From: an uncultured Ruminococcus sp.
Lineage (GTDB): Bacteria; Bacillota; Clostridia; Oscillospirales; Acutalibacteraceae
Assembly (NCBI GenBank): GCA_902776185.1
Contig: CACYPH010000003.1
Coordinates: forward strand, 20,263-84,262
Length of the DNA: 64,000 nucleotides
Direction: 5' to 3'
Part shown: piece after piece, positions 44,664-52,649 of the stretch
Layout of the letters: each line of letters starts with the position of its first letter
How positions within the stretch are numbered: the first letter of the stretch is position 1
The notes under the pieces: generated by a model
Told to the model about the DNA's origin: nothing
Seen by the model: the letters and a program-made list of their open reading frames with translations, nothing else
Databases searched by the model: none
Made by a program: the position numbers and the translations under genes

Positions 44664-44975
44664 ATGTACATAGCGGGAATTTTTATATTGGTATTTTTTG
44701 CCGTGATCGGACTTGCGTCATTTGTCGGCGGACTGGTCAAAGCACATCTAAGCAGCGATACGGACGGATTTATCCTGATGATTCCGCACGTCGACGCAGA
44801 TAACGCCGAGGCGCGGATCAGAAGCGCGGCGATGATGACGGATTCAACCAAAGGATGCAGGATCATCTGCGTTTGCAGCGGAGACGATCCGGCACATGAG
44901 ATCTGCGAAAAATTGCTGCGGCAATATCCGCAGGTGGAGATCGTTGAAGCGATCGATTCGATCAGCGGCACATAA
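44664..44975 (+). CDS. Small membrane-anchored protein
   Basis: A 103-aa protein with one N-terminal helix (about 1-24, IAGIFILVFFAVIGLASFVGG) and a soluble alpha-beta part (about 30-100) containing GFILMIPHVDADNAEARIRSA and CRIICVCSGDDPAHEICEKLL. The pattern recurs in clostridial proteins of unknown function. ATG 44664 follows GATGAGG; a GTG three codons earlier lies inside the ribosome site. Single gene. Confidence 0.65.
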   Translation: MYIAGIFILVFFAVIGLASFVGGLVKAHLSSDTDGFILMIPHVDADNAEARIRSAAMMTDSTKGCRIICVCSGDDPAHEICEKLLRQYPQVEIVEAIDSISGT

Positions 44976-45006
44976 AAAGGGCGAGTATCGACACTCGCCT
45001 TTTTTG
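44974..45006. terminator. Bidirectional terminator
   Basis: AAAAAGGGCGAGT-ATCGAC-ACTCGCCTTTTTT between convergent genes. Confidence 0.92.
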
Positions 45007-45007
45007 A

Positions 45008-46036
45008 TCATAATTTGATATGGTTGAATTCGTCGCCGAGAACGTCGGCGATCTCTTTGAAATGACCGGTGCGCTTATCCTTGAGTTTGAAGTGCTGGAC
45101 AAGTCCGTAGCCGGGATACTCGTTGCCCTCGACCAGAACCGGTCCGTTGACGGAGAACGCAACATCCCATCCGATATAGCGCACCTGCGGGATGCGCTTG
45201 TGGGCTTCGACACACATATCGAAGGCTTCTTTGACGCCGTGGATATAGACGTCCTTGAACTTCATGCCGGTCATCGGATGGGTATCGTAAACGTCGCCGT
45301 AGTCGTCGACGACGTTGCTGTCGATCCTGCCGTCAGCGCCGATGCTGAAATACAGGTCGTTGGTACAGCCGATAACCTCGGCGTCGTCCTGATTGATCCT
45401 GAGGGCGTTAGCGATCATGGTCGCCTTGCCGTCCTTCATCAGGGTGATGATGCGGAAGGAATTGACGACGTAGGGATTGATCGCGTTGAGATCCTCATGC
45501 TGGATGATCGCGTCTTCGACAAGGAGCTGGTCCTTTTCGACAAGCTCTTTGTACAGCGCATCGACGTCCTTGATATCGGCGACCTTTAATTTGCTGATAC
45601 CGTGACCGCCCTCGCCGTGGGTTTCCTTGGCAAATACGGTGGTCTTACCGGCGAGAAACTTTTTGAGATCTTCGGCGGTGGACACGCGCAGGTTGATGAA
45701 ATCACGCTTTAAGTACTGCTTGAACAGCTCGTTGAAAATCAGCTTGTCGTTGAGGACGACGAGATATTCTTCATTATTGAGATACGCGAGCAGTTTATAG
45801 AACTTCTTCGCGGTGGCAAAGGTGTCCTTCTCTTTATTGCTTAGCTCGATAAAATTGCAGCGGAAATAATCCGTGTAACCCGTGCCGCGGGTGAGAAAAT
45901 TCCACATCATATCCCAGCGGATCGCGAATCGGCTTTTACCGGAATTCTTTTGGATGATATCGATGTGCTTGTTCAGGCGGTCGTGGTTGATATCCTTGAA
46001 TTTGTTCAGCAGCCATCTGCCGGCGGACATTGCCAT
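45008..46036 (-). CDS. Sugar-transfer associated ATP-grasp protein
   Basis: A 342-aa ATP-grasp family protein. An N-terminal helical part (about 1-95) is followed by ATP-grasp elements: TVFAKETHGEGGHGISKL near 132, the adenine loop LLVEDAIIQHEDL near 170, RIITLMKDGKATMIANALR and the metal-site region VRYIGWDVAFSVNGPVLVEGNEYPG near 290-315. This fits the sugar-transfer associated ATP-grasp family (PF14397-like), thought to link amino acids or similar groups in envelope glycan pathways. ATG 46036 has GGAG upstream. It is third in the operon with murT and the gatD-like gene, pointing to a cell-wall role (inference). Confidence 0.8.
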   Translation of the reverse strand: MAMSAGRWLLNKFKDINHDRLNKHIDIIQKNSGKSRFAIRWDMMWNFLTRGTGYTDYFRCNFIELSNKEKDTFATAKKFYKLLAYLNNEEYLVVLNDKLIFNELFKQYLKRDFINLRVSTAEDLKKFLAGKTTVFAKETHGEGGHGISKLKVADIKDVDALYKELVEKDQLLVEDAIIQHEDLNAINPYVVNSFRIITLMKDGKATMIANALRINQDDAEVIGCTNDLYFSIGADGRIDSNVVDDYGDVYDTHPMTGMKFKDVYIHGVKEAFDMCVEAHKRIPQVRYIGWDVAFSVNGPVLVEGNEYPGYGLVQHFKLKDKRTGHFKEIADVLGDEFNHIKL

Positions 46037-46057
46037 AATGGTCACTCCGTTTCTGTT

Positions 46058-46765
46058 TTATTTGATGCGTTCCGATAGCTTTTTCAGTGTATTTTCGTAG
46101 CCCTTCTTTTCGTAGGTCAGGTGATCTTCAAAGGGCTTTTTGCCGAGCATCAGCTCAGCGATATAAACGAGAAAATGCGGGTTCTTCTGTAATACGGGAC
46201 CGGTGATATGGGTGCCGTAGAAATGCTTGTCAGTGACGCCCTCGGTCATTTCGTCGCTGTTGTTGCCGATACCGAAAGTTACGGTGTTCATCGGATTTTT
46301 CACGCCGTAGATCATGCTCGACTTGTTGATAAAGCCAACGATCGGTTGATCGGAGATACAGGGCGTCGCGATGATATCGTTCGTGTATCGCTTGCCGCGT
46401 TCCTCGGTAACGGTAAAGTCGTAGAGGGATAAACCGTCATACACTTTCCCATCGCCGTCGGTAATGGTTTTGCCGAGCATCTCAAAGGAATTGCCGGTCA
46501 TCAGCAGGGGCTTTCCCGATGCAATAAAATCGGCGAGCTGATCCTTATACTTGACAAAATCCGCGAGAACGACCTTTTGATTCTTCTCTGTTCCCGAGCC
46601 GATGAAGATGAAATCATAATCGTCGAGGGACGCAGAATCGTTCAGACTGAGGCGATCGATGGTGACCTCTTCCCCACTCTTTTCGAGAATCCTCTGCAGG
46701 GCAAGGATATTGGCATAGTCGCCGTAGAGGTTCATGATATCGTGGTACAAATGCAGCAGTTTCAT
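46058..46765 (-). CDS. GatD-like class I amidotransferase, catalytic Cys and His missing
   Basis: A 235-aa protein homologous to GatD, the glutaminase half of lipid II isoglutaminyl synthase. N-terminal LYHDIMNLYGDYANILAL, FIFIGSGTE and C-terminal FGIGNN...GTHITGPVL match GatD. In GatD the nucleophile sits in CGGYQ; here the aligned stretch is MTGNSFEMLG, so Thr90 replaces Cys. The usual His (GTYLHGP) is also changed, to Thr188, with a His two residues earlier. The glutaminase is therefore probably inactive or altered. It lies one base after murT, so the pair should still form a complex. Possible alternatives are use of free ammonia or another acceptor. Confidence 0.85.
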   Translation of the reverse strand: MKLLHLYHDIMNLYGDYANILALQRILEKSGEEVTIDRLSLNDSASLDDYDFIFIGSGTEKNQKVVLADFVKYKDQLADFIASGKPLLMTGNSFEMLGKTITDGDGKVYDGLSLYDFTVTEERGKRYTNDIIATPCISDQPIVGFINKSSMIYGVKNPMNTVTFGIGNNSDEMTEGVTDKHFYGTHITGPVLQKNPHFLVYIAELMLGKKPFEDHLTYEKKGYENTLKKLSERIK

Positions 46766-46766
46766 A

Positions 46767-48092
46767 TCATACCTCCTCGACCTTAGACAGGAATTTTTCT
46801 TTATCGGAGAAGCAGGTGATGCCGTAGATATACTCTTTACGGTCGGATTTCAGGTAATCCGCGGCTTCTGCGATATCTTCGAACAATTTAATTTTTTCCT
46901 GAGGAATATTCGTGTAGCTGAAACGCGAGGCGAGGTCGTTGACATACGCTCCCGCGAGGACGATCTCGTGGATATTATCGTGATTGAGCATCTCAAAGTC
47001 GATATCCCAGAGCCAACTTACGTCGCTGGTGAAATATTTACGGCTGACCGCATCGACGATGATCAGGACATCTGCGCCGCTGTCGCACGCGCAGGCAACA
47101 CGGAGAGAATGGTCGTAGGAAATGCTGTTCTCGTGCTTCGACGTCAGGAGTGTACCCGATCGATCGCCGAGCTTGAAGTTGATGACACGACCGTTTTTCA
47201 GCACATAGTCGTTCATGTCGTCGGCGATCGCCTGTCCGTCGATACCGACCAGACGCGCAACGGTATAAGCCGCGAGGATGTTGTAGATATTGTAGAGGGA
47301 TTTCAGCGCGAGAGATACACGGTACTTGCCGTCAAGCTCCAGCCAGCCTTCTTTGAGATCGACTGCGGTAACGGCATAATCGGTATCGTGACGATGATAG
47401 CCGCAAGCAGTGCAGGCATAGTGACCGATGTGGTTGTAGTGATGGGTGGTGTAGGCCATCGGCGCTTTGCAGATCGGGCAGTATGCGCCGTCGTTGTAGA
47501 CGCTGTGAAGCTCTTTTTCATCGCTTGACAGCTCGTCCGCACCGAACCAGACGACATTTTCCCTGCCGTTGCCGAATACCGATACCAGCGGATCGTCGGC
47601 ATTGAGGATCAGGCGGGTATTATCATGGATACTCTCGGCGATCGCGTCGAATACAAACTCGGGATGACCGTTGCGGGTGAGCTGGTCGCGGTAGAGGTTG
47701 GTAATGACGTAATCGGTCGCGTCGATATAGCTGAACGTCTTTTTGGCATAGCGCTCATCACTCTCAATTAAGAGGATATCCGCCTTGACCTTGCCGCCAA
47801 GTGTCGCATTGGACAGTACCATCGTGGTGACGCCCTCGATCTGATTGGAGCCTTCGCGGTTCCATGCGACGGTCTTGCCATTCTTTGTGAGGATATGGGC
47901 GATCATCTCGACAGTGGAGGTCTTGCCGTTGCTGCCGGTGATCGCGATGATATGCTTCGGGAGCGTAACGCGCTTCAAGATATCGGGACAGAGTTTCAGC
48001 GCGATCTGCCCGGGCATACTGCTGCCCTTGCCGATCAGCTTGCCGACAAAGCGCAGGAGCTTGCAAATGAGAATAGTTAAAAACTTTTTCAT
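46767..48092 (-). CDS. murT: MurT-type Mur ligase (lipid II isoglutaminyl synthase subunit)
   Basis: A 441-aa ATP-dependent Mur-ligase-family protein. In MurT/GatD it activates the D-Glu alpha-carboxyl of lipid II for amidation. P-loop ITGSNGKTSTVEMIAHIL near 50, a MurT-specific four-Cys zinc ribbon (CPICKAPM... YACTACGY, about 198-226) and the C-terminal DUF1727-like domain (LIIVDAVSRKYFTSDVSWLWDIDFE). Length and zinc insert fit MurT rather than MurE/F. First gene of a three-gene operon with the gatD-like and ATP-grasp genes. Confidence 0.92.
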   Translation of the reverse strand: MKKFLTILICKLLRFVGKLIGKGSSMPGQIALKLCPDILKRVTLPKHIIAITGSNGKTSTVEMIAHILTKNGKTVAWNREGSNQIEGVTTMVLSNATLGGKVKADILLIESDERYAKKTFSYIDATDYVITNLYRDQLTRNGHPEFVFDAIAESIHDNTRLILNADDPLVSVFGNGRENVVWFGADELSSDEKELHSVYNDGAYCPICKAPMAYTTHHYNHIGHYACTACGYHRHDTDYAVTAVDLKEGWLELDGKYRVSLALKSLYNIYNILAAYTVARLVGIDGQAIADDMNDYVLKNGRVINFKLGDRSGTLLTSKHENSISYDHSLRVACACDSGADVLIIVDAVSRKYFTSDVSWLWDIDFEMLNHDNIHEIVLAGAYVNDLASRFSYTNIPQEKIKLFEDIAEAADYLKSDRKEYIYGITCFSDKEKFLSKVEEV

Positions 48093-48110
48093 ATACTTTT
48101 CCTTGTCTTA

Positions 48111-48200
48111 TGGTGGGCTCTGCCCACACCTGATACTGCAATTCCTCAGTCGCCTTGACACGCGTGTCCGGCGACAGCTCCTTTTACCAAAAGGAGCCTT
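48111..48200. repeat. Dispersed three-hairpin repeat, family A copy 5
   Basis: GTGGGC-TCT-GCCCAC, the box GCAATTCCTCAGTC, hairpin GTCGCC...GGCGAC with inner GACACGCGTGTC, CTCCTTTT-ACC-AAAAGGAG. It lies in the 256-bp gap between divergent murT and alr. The rest of the gap is A/T-rich with no ORF. Confidence 0.9.
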
Positions 48201-48351
48201 AAGTATTATACATGATTTGATAGAATAATTCAATAGCAGGGAGAAAATCACGATGAATTATCGAAAATTTCTTATACGGCAGAAAGGATGGCGGGAATGA
48301 TGGTATGATAAGATTGATTAAATATGAGCTTGGATTGTGTAGGAGGATATG

Positions 48352-49512
48352 ATGACTGACACCTATGTTGAAATCGACCTGAAACGTATGGAGCAAAATG
48401 CGAAAAATATCGTTGCGAAATATCCCGAATACGGCACGTTTATCGGCATCGTCAAGGGCGATGCTTACGGTCACGGTTACGGGATCGTCAACGCGCTGTA
48501 CAAGGGCGGCATCGGATACTTTGCGGTATCCTCGATGGAGGAAGCGGCGGCGTTCCGCAAGGAGAACACCGAAGCGCCGTTATTATGTCTGGAGCCTGTT
48601 GCGATTGACAGGCTCGATGAAGCGGCTGATCTGGAATTAACGCTTGCAATTCCAGATATGGAATATCTGAAAGCATTACTTAACAACAAATGCGATCATC
48701 CGTTCAAGCTGCATCTACAGATTGACTCAGGTTTTAACCGACTGGGCTTTAAGGACAAGCAGGAGGTCAAGGACGCGGCTGATCTGATCGAACAATCGCC
48801 GCATACGCTCGAGGGCGTTTATCAGCACTATGCGACGGCGGGCATCTTTGATCCGTATTATGACGCGCAGCAGAATCGATTCCGCGAGCTGACCTCGCTG
48901 CTCGATCTGTCAAAAATCCCGCTGGTACACCTCGGCAGCGGTATTGCGCTGATGGCGCATCATAAGCCCGATATCGCCACCGCGACCCGCATGGGGCTGA
49001 TGATGTACGGCTACAACATCTCGCCCGACAGCTACGGCAATTCACCCAAGGACAGGCTGAGAGCCGCACGCGATAAATATTTTCAGAAAAAGTACAACAT
49101 CAGCGAAGTCATCCGCGACGTTGAACTGGAGCTCAAGCCTGCGATGACGATGAAATGCCGCATCTTACAACTCAAAGACGTCAAAAAGGGCGAGCATATC
49201 GGCTACGGCGCGGCATATACCGCAGAGGAAGATATCCGCATCGCGGTCCTGCCGGTCGGCTATAACAACGGTATCGGTCATCATGACAACGGCAGGGTCG
49301 TCGAGATCTGCGGCAAGCTCTTCCCCATCGTCGGCGAGATCGGCATGAACATGATGTGCGTCAAGGTAGATCATGACGTTACCTTGAACGACGAGGTAAT
49401 CCTCTTAGGCGGCAAGATCACGCTCGGGATGTTCTCGCGCTTCTCCGGTATGGGACTGGCAGAGATCATGCTCGGCGTCGGCAAAAACAATCCGAGGATT
49501 TACATTGATTGA
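48352..49512 (+). CDS. alr: Alanine racemase
   Basis: A 386-aa PLP enzyme interconverting L- and D-alanine for peptidoglycan. PLP lysine in GIVKGDAYGHGYGIVNAL near 35 (family VxKANAYGHG), FAVSSMEEA, the substrate Tyr region GYGAAYTAEED near 285 and the C-terminal active-site pattern GEIGMNMMCV near 330. The second of two adjacent ATGs (48352) is preferred for spacing from AGGAGG. The active-site loop has Gly-Asp where most family members have Ala-Asn, a mild deviation, so a related amino-acid racemase is possible. Confidence 0.88.
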   Translation: MTDTYVEIDLKRMEQNAKNIVAKYPEYGTFIGIVKGDAYGHGYGIVNALYKGGIGYFAVSSMEEAAAFRKENTEAPLLCLEPVAIDRLDEAADLELTLAIPDMEYLKALLNNKCDHPFKLHLQIDSGFNRLGFKDKQEVKDAADLIEQSPHTLEGVYQHYATAGIFDPYYDAQQNRFRELTSLLDLSKIPLVHLGSGIALMAHHKPDIATATRMGLMMYGYNISPDSYGNSPKDRLRAARDKYFQKKYNISEVIRDVELELKPAMTMKCRILQLKDVKKGEHIGYGAAYTAEEDIRIAVLPVGYNNGIGHHDNGRVVEICGKLFPIVGEIGMNMMCVKVDHDVTLNDEVILLGGKITLGMFSRFSGMGLAEIMLGVGKNNPRIYID

Positions 49513-49547
49513 TACTTTTTATCCAACAGAACACGTGGCAAAGCAGG

Positions 49548-49613
49548 AAACGCTTGCCCCTCATCCGTCGCCTGACACACGTGTCCGGCGACACCTTTCC
49601 CCGAGGGGAAGGC
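49548..49613. repeat. Dispersed hairpin repeat, family B copy 2
   Basis: CCCCTCATCCGTC, hairpin GTCGCC...GGCGAC with inner GACACACGTGTC, then ACACCTTTCCCC-GA-GGGGAAGG. It lies 16 bases before recD2, in its 5' leader region. The central hairpin is close to that of family A copy 5. Confidence 0.85.
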
Positions 49614-49629
49614 TCAATAAAGGAACACT

Positions 49630-51828
49630 ATGAGCGATAATGAACAGCTTTACGAACTGACCGGCTCGGTCGAGACAATTATATATCGCAACGACGAGAA
49701 CGGTTACACCGTCATGGAGCTTGCCGGCGAGGAAAGCATGATCACCGCGACGGGCGTCATGCCGCTTGTCAATGTCGGCGAGACCGTCAAGCTGTTCGGC
49801 GTTTTCAAGAACCATCCGTCCTACGGCGAACAGTTTGCGGTGTCGGCGTTTGAGCGCGCGTTGCCTGAGAATATGGACGGGATCCTGAAATACCTATCGA
49901 GCGGCGCGGTCAAGGGGATCGGCCCTGCAACAGCGCGTCGACTGGTATTGGAATTCGGCAGCGATACGCTGTCGGTATTGGAAAATGAGCCGGACAGGGT
50001 TGCGAAGCTCAAGGGCATCTCTGAGAAAAAGGCGATGGAGATCAGCGAACAGCTCAAAAGGATGATCGGTATTCGCGAGCTGATGATCTATCTCGCGAAC
50101 TACTCCGTCTCGCCGAACGCGGCAGTCAGGATCTGGAAGCGGCTGGGCAACAATGCGATCCCGATGATCGAGGAGAATCCGTATATCCTCTGTGAAGAGG
50201 GCTTAGGGATCTCCTTTGATACCGCTGATATGATCGCGCTCTCCCATGAACAGCCGAAGGACGCTCGCGTCAGGGTGCGCGCGGCATTGGCGCACGTACT
50301 CAGCCACAATCGGCTCAACGGTCACACCTGTCTGCCGATGGACAAGCTGCTGCCGACGACGGCGCAGCTCTTAGAGGTAGAGCCCGAGGTGTGCGAATCC
50401 GCGCTCAAAGAAATGATCGACGATAATTCGCTGATCGCGGATACGATCGACGAAAAAGAATATATCTTTTTACCGTCTTTATACGACAGCGAGAACTATA
50501 TCGCCGCACGCATCAAAATGCTCATGCGCTATCCGGCGATGGTGATCGACGGCGCTGATGACAAAATCAAGCAAATCGAAAAGAACGACAAAATCGAATA
50601 TGCCGAGCTGCAAAAGAAAGCGATCCGCGATGCGCTGACGACGGGACTTTTGATTCTCACCGGCGGACCGGGAACAGGTAAAACGACCACACTGAACGCG
50701 ATCATCCGACTGCTCAAGGAAAGCGGTCAGAAGGTCGCATTGTGCGCGCCTACCGGTCGCGCCGCTCAGCGGATGACGGCGGTCACGGGCGAAGAAGCGA
50801 AGACCATCCATCGACTTCTCGAGGTCAGCTATGATATCGAGGACAAGCCTGCTTTCAAGCGCAACGAACGCAATCTCTTAAGCTGTGACGCGCTGATTAT
50901 CGACGAGGTCAGTATGGTGGATTCTCAGCTGCTCGAGTCAGTGATGCGGGCGTTACCTCTCTCCTGCCGTCTGATACTGGTCGGCGACTCGAACCAGCTT
51001 CCGTCAGTCGGCGCGGGCAACGTACTGCACGATCTGATCGCGTCCGGCATCATCCCGGTCGTGACGCTGACGGAGATCTTCCGTCAGTCCATGCAAAGTC
51101 TGATTGTCATGAACGCGCACAGGATCATCAGCGGTCAGATGCCCGATATCCGGACGCGCGACAACGATTTCTTTTTCATGCACTCCCCGACCTTCGAGGA
51201 TATCGCCTACACGATCGGCGATCTGTGCAACCGTCGGCTGAAAAACACCTACGGCTACAATATGCTCGACAATATCCAAGTCCTGTCCCCCACCAAGAAA
51301 ACCATGCTCGGGACGTATGAGCTGAATAACCGCCTGCAAAGTTTGGTCAACCCGAATCCTGCACGGACGGTCAAGGTTGGCTACTACACCATCGGCGAGG
51401 GCGACAAGGTCATGCAGAGCAAAAACAATTACAACATTCTTTGGTCAAAGGATGACGGCGAGCTTGGGGAAGGAATCTTCAACGGAGATATCGGCGTGAT
51501 GGTAGAGATCAATGCGGCGGCAAAGCTCTATAAAGTGCGCTTTGACGACAAGGTCGCAACCTACGACAGCGACAGCATCTCCGAATTAGAGCTTGCCTAC
51601 GCCTGTACCGTCCACAAAAGCCAGGGCAACGAATTTGACTGTGTCGTGATGCCGATGTTCCGCGGCGCGCCGCAGTTGATGTACCGCAATCTGCTGTACA
51701 CCGCCGTGACGCGTGCGAAAAAGATGCTGATCCTCGTAGGCGATCCGAACGCCTTGAAATACATGGTAGATAATAATCGCCGTCAGCTGAGATTCAGCGG
51801 GCTGAGAGCCTTTTTGATAAGAGAATGA
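49630..51828 (+). CDS. recD2: RecD2-type ATP-dependent DNA helicase
   Basis: A 732-aa superfamily 1B 5'-3' helicase not tied to RecBC. N-terminal OB-like domain (LTGSVETIIYRNDENGYTVM), helix-hairpin-helix region (SSGAVKGIGPATARRLV, about 90), Walker A LTGGPGTGKTTT near 345, Walker B IIDEVSMVD near 424, GDSNQLPSVG, and the UvrD_C_2 end YACTVHKSQGNEFDCVVM near 660. It helps in DNA repair and recombination. It overlaps comF by ATGA. Confidence 0.95.
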   Translation: MSDNEQLYELTGSVETIIYRNDENGYTVMELAGEESMITATGVMPLVNVGETVKLFGVFKNHPSYGEQFAVSAFERALPENMDGILKYLSSGAVKGIGPATARRLVLEFGSDTLSVLENEPDRVAKLKGISEKKAMEISEQLKRMIGIRELMIYLANYSVSPNAAVRIWKRLGNNAIPMIEENPYILCEEGLGISFDTADMIALSHEQPKDARVRVRAALAHVLSHNRLNGHTCLPMDKLLPTTAQLLEVEPEVCESALKEMIDDNSLIADTIDEKEYIFLPSLYDSENYIAARIKMLMRYPAMVIDGADDKIKQIEKNDKIEYAELQKKAIRDALTTGLLILTGGPGTGKTTTLNAIIRLLKESGQKVALCAPTGRAAQRMTAVTGEEAKTIHRLLEVSYDIEDKPAFKRNERNLLSCDALIIDEVSMVDSQLLESVMRALPLSCRLILVGDSNQLPSVGAGNVLHDLIASGIIPVVTLTEIFRQSMQSLIVMNAHRIISGQMPDIRTRDNDFFFMHSPTFEDIAYTIGDLCNRRLKNTYGYNMLDNIQVLSPTKKTMLGTYELNNRLQSLVNPNPARTVKVGYYTIGEGDKVMQSKNNYNILWSKDDGELGEGIFNGDIGVMVEINAAAKLYKVRFDDKVATYDSDSISELELAYACTVHKSQGNEFDCVVMPMFRGAPQLMYRNLLYTAVTRAKKMLILVGDPNALKYMVDNNRRQLRFSGLRAFLIRE

Positions 51829-52499
51829 TAAAACCGATCTACAAATTACTCTGCTTGGTCTATCCCGAAAAATGTCCCTACTGCGGCGATATCGTCAAAA
51901 GTGAAGCGATCGCCTGTGACAAGTGCATAGAAAAGATCAATGAGTTGCAAAAACCGATCTTCCGCGGTGCGGGCGGTTATCGATGCGTATCGTCGTTCCT
52001 ATACGGCGGCTCGGTTCGGCGAATGATACTTAGCGTCAAGTATTGTGACACGATCCAGTATCTCGCACAGGTCGCAAAGATCATGGCGAAGGATATCCGC
52101 ACGGCATACGGCGATGAACCGTTCAACATGATCACCTATGTACCGATGTACAGAGAAGATCGCAAGGAACGCGGGTATAATCAGGCGAAGCTACTGGCAA
52201 AGCAATTGTCTAAGCTGTTAGATATTCCGTGCGAGGACACCCTTATCAAAGTCAAAAAGACAAAGAAACAACAAAGGCTGAAATATGCGCAGAGAAAGAC
52301 AAATCTGATCGGTGCGTTCAAGGTCAGGGATAAAGAGATCATCAAAGGCAAACGAATCCTGATCGTCGACGACATCGTCACATCAGGTATCACGCTCGGC
52401 ACCTGCTGTAAAACGCTCAGCCGCGCAAAACCGCGTATGCTCTGCTGTGCGACGATCGCTAACGCACAGCATCATTTGCCGGACACAGCCATAATATAA
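51825..52499 (+). CDS. comF: ComF family phosphoribosyltransferase-like protein
   Basis: A 224-aa protein: four-Cys zinc ribbon (KCPYCGDIV...ACDKC, about 17-36) and a type I phosphoribosyltransferase fold ending ILIVDDIVTSGITLGTCCKTL near 184. ComF supports uptake of transforming DNA together with ComFA. In the Clostridia it is often next to recD2, as here (start overlaps its stop). No comFA is present in the window. Confidence 0.92.
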   Translation: MIKPIYKLLCLVYPEKCPYCGDIVKSEAIACDKCIEKINELQKPIFRGAGGYRCVSSFLYGGSVRRMILSVKYCDTIQYLAQVAKIMAKDIRTAYGDEPFNMITYVPMYREDRKERGYNQAKLLAKQLSKLLDIPCEDTLIKVKKTKKQQRLKYAQRKTNLIGAFKVRDKEIIKGKRILIVDDIVTSGITLGTCCKTLSRAKPRMLCCATIANAQHHLPDTAII

Positions 52500-52502
52500 C
52501 AC

Positions 52503-52531
52503 TTGAAAAGACAGTTTTGCGACTGTATAAT
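52503..52531 (+). promoter_or_regulatory. Sigma-A promoter of the mreB-like gene
   Basis: TTGAAA (52503-52508), 17 bp, TATAAT (52526-52531), starting 3 bases after the comF stop. The leader consists almost wholly of a family A repeat. Confidence 0.88.
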
Positions 52532-52545
52532 AATTAAAGAGAATT

Positions 52546-52634
52546 GTTTCTCGCAAGGCGATAATGCCTTGCTCAGTCAATTGAACAATTCCTCAGTCGG
52601 CTAAGCCGCCAGCTCCCTTTACCAAAGGGAGCCT
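52546..52634. repeat. Dispersed three-hairpin repeat, family A copy 6
   Basis: GCAAGGC-GATAAT-GCCTTGC, a duplicated CTCAGTC box, hairpin GTCGGC-TAA-GCCGCC, CTCCCTTT-ACC-AAAGGGAG. It lies in the 5' UTR of the mreB-like gene, with GAAAGGAG directly after it. Confidence 0.9.
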
Positions 52635-52649
52635 GAAAGGAGAACGGAT

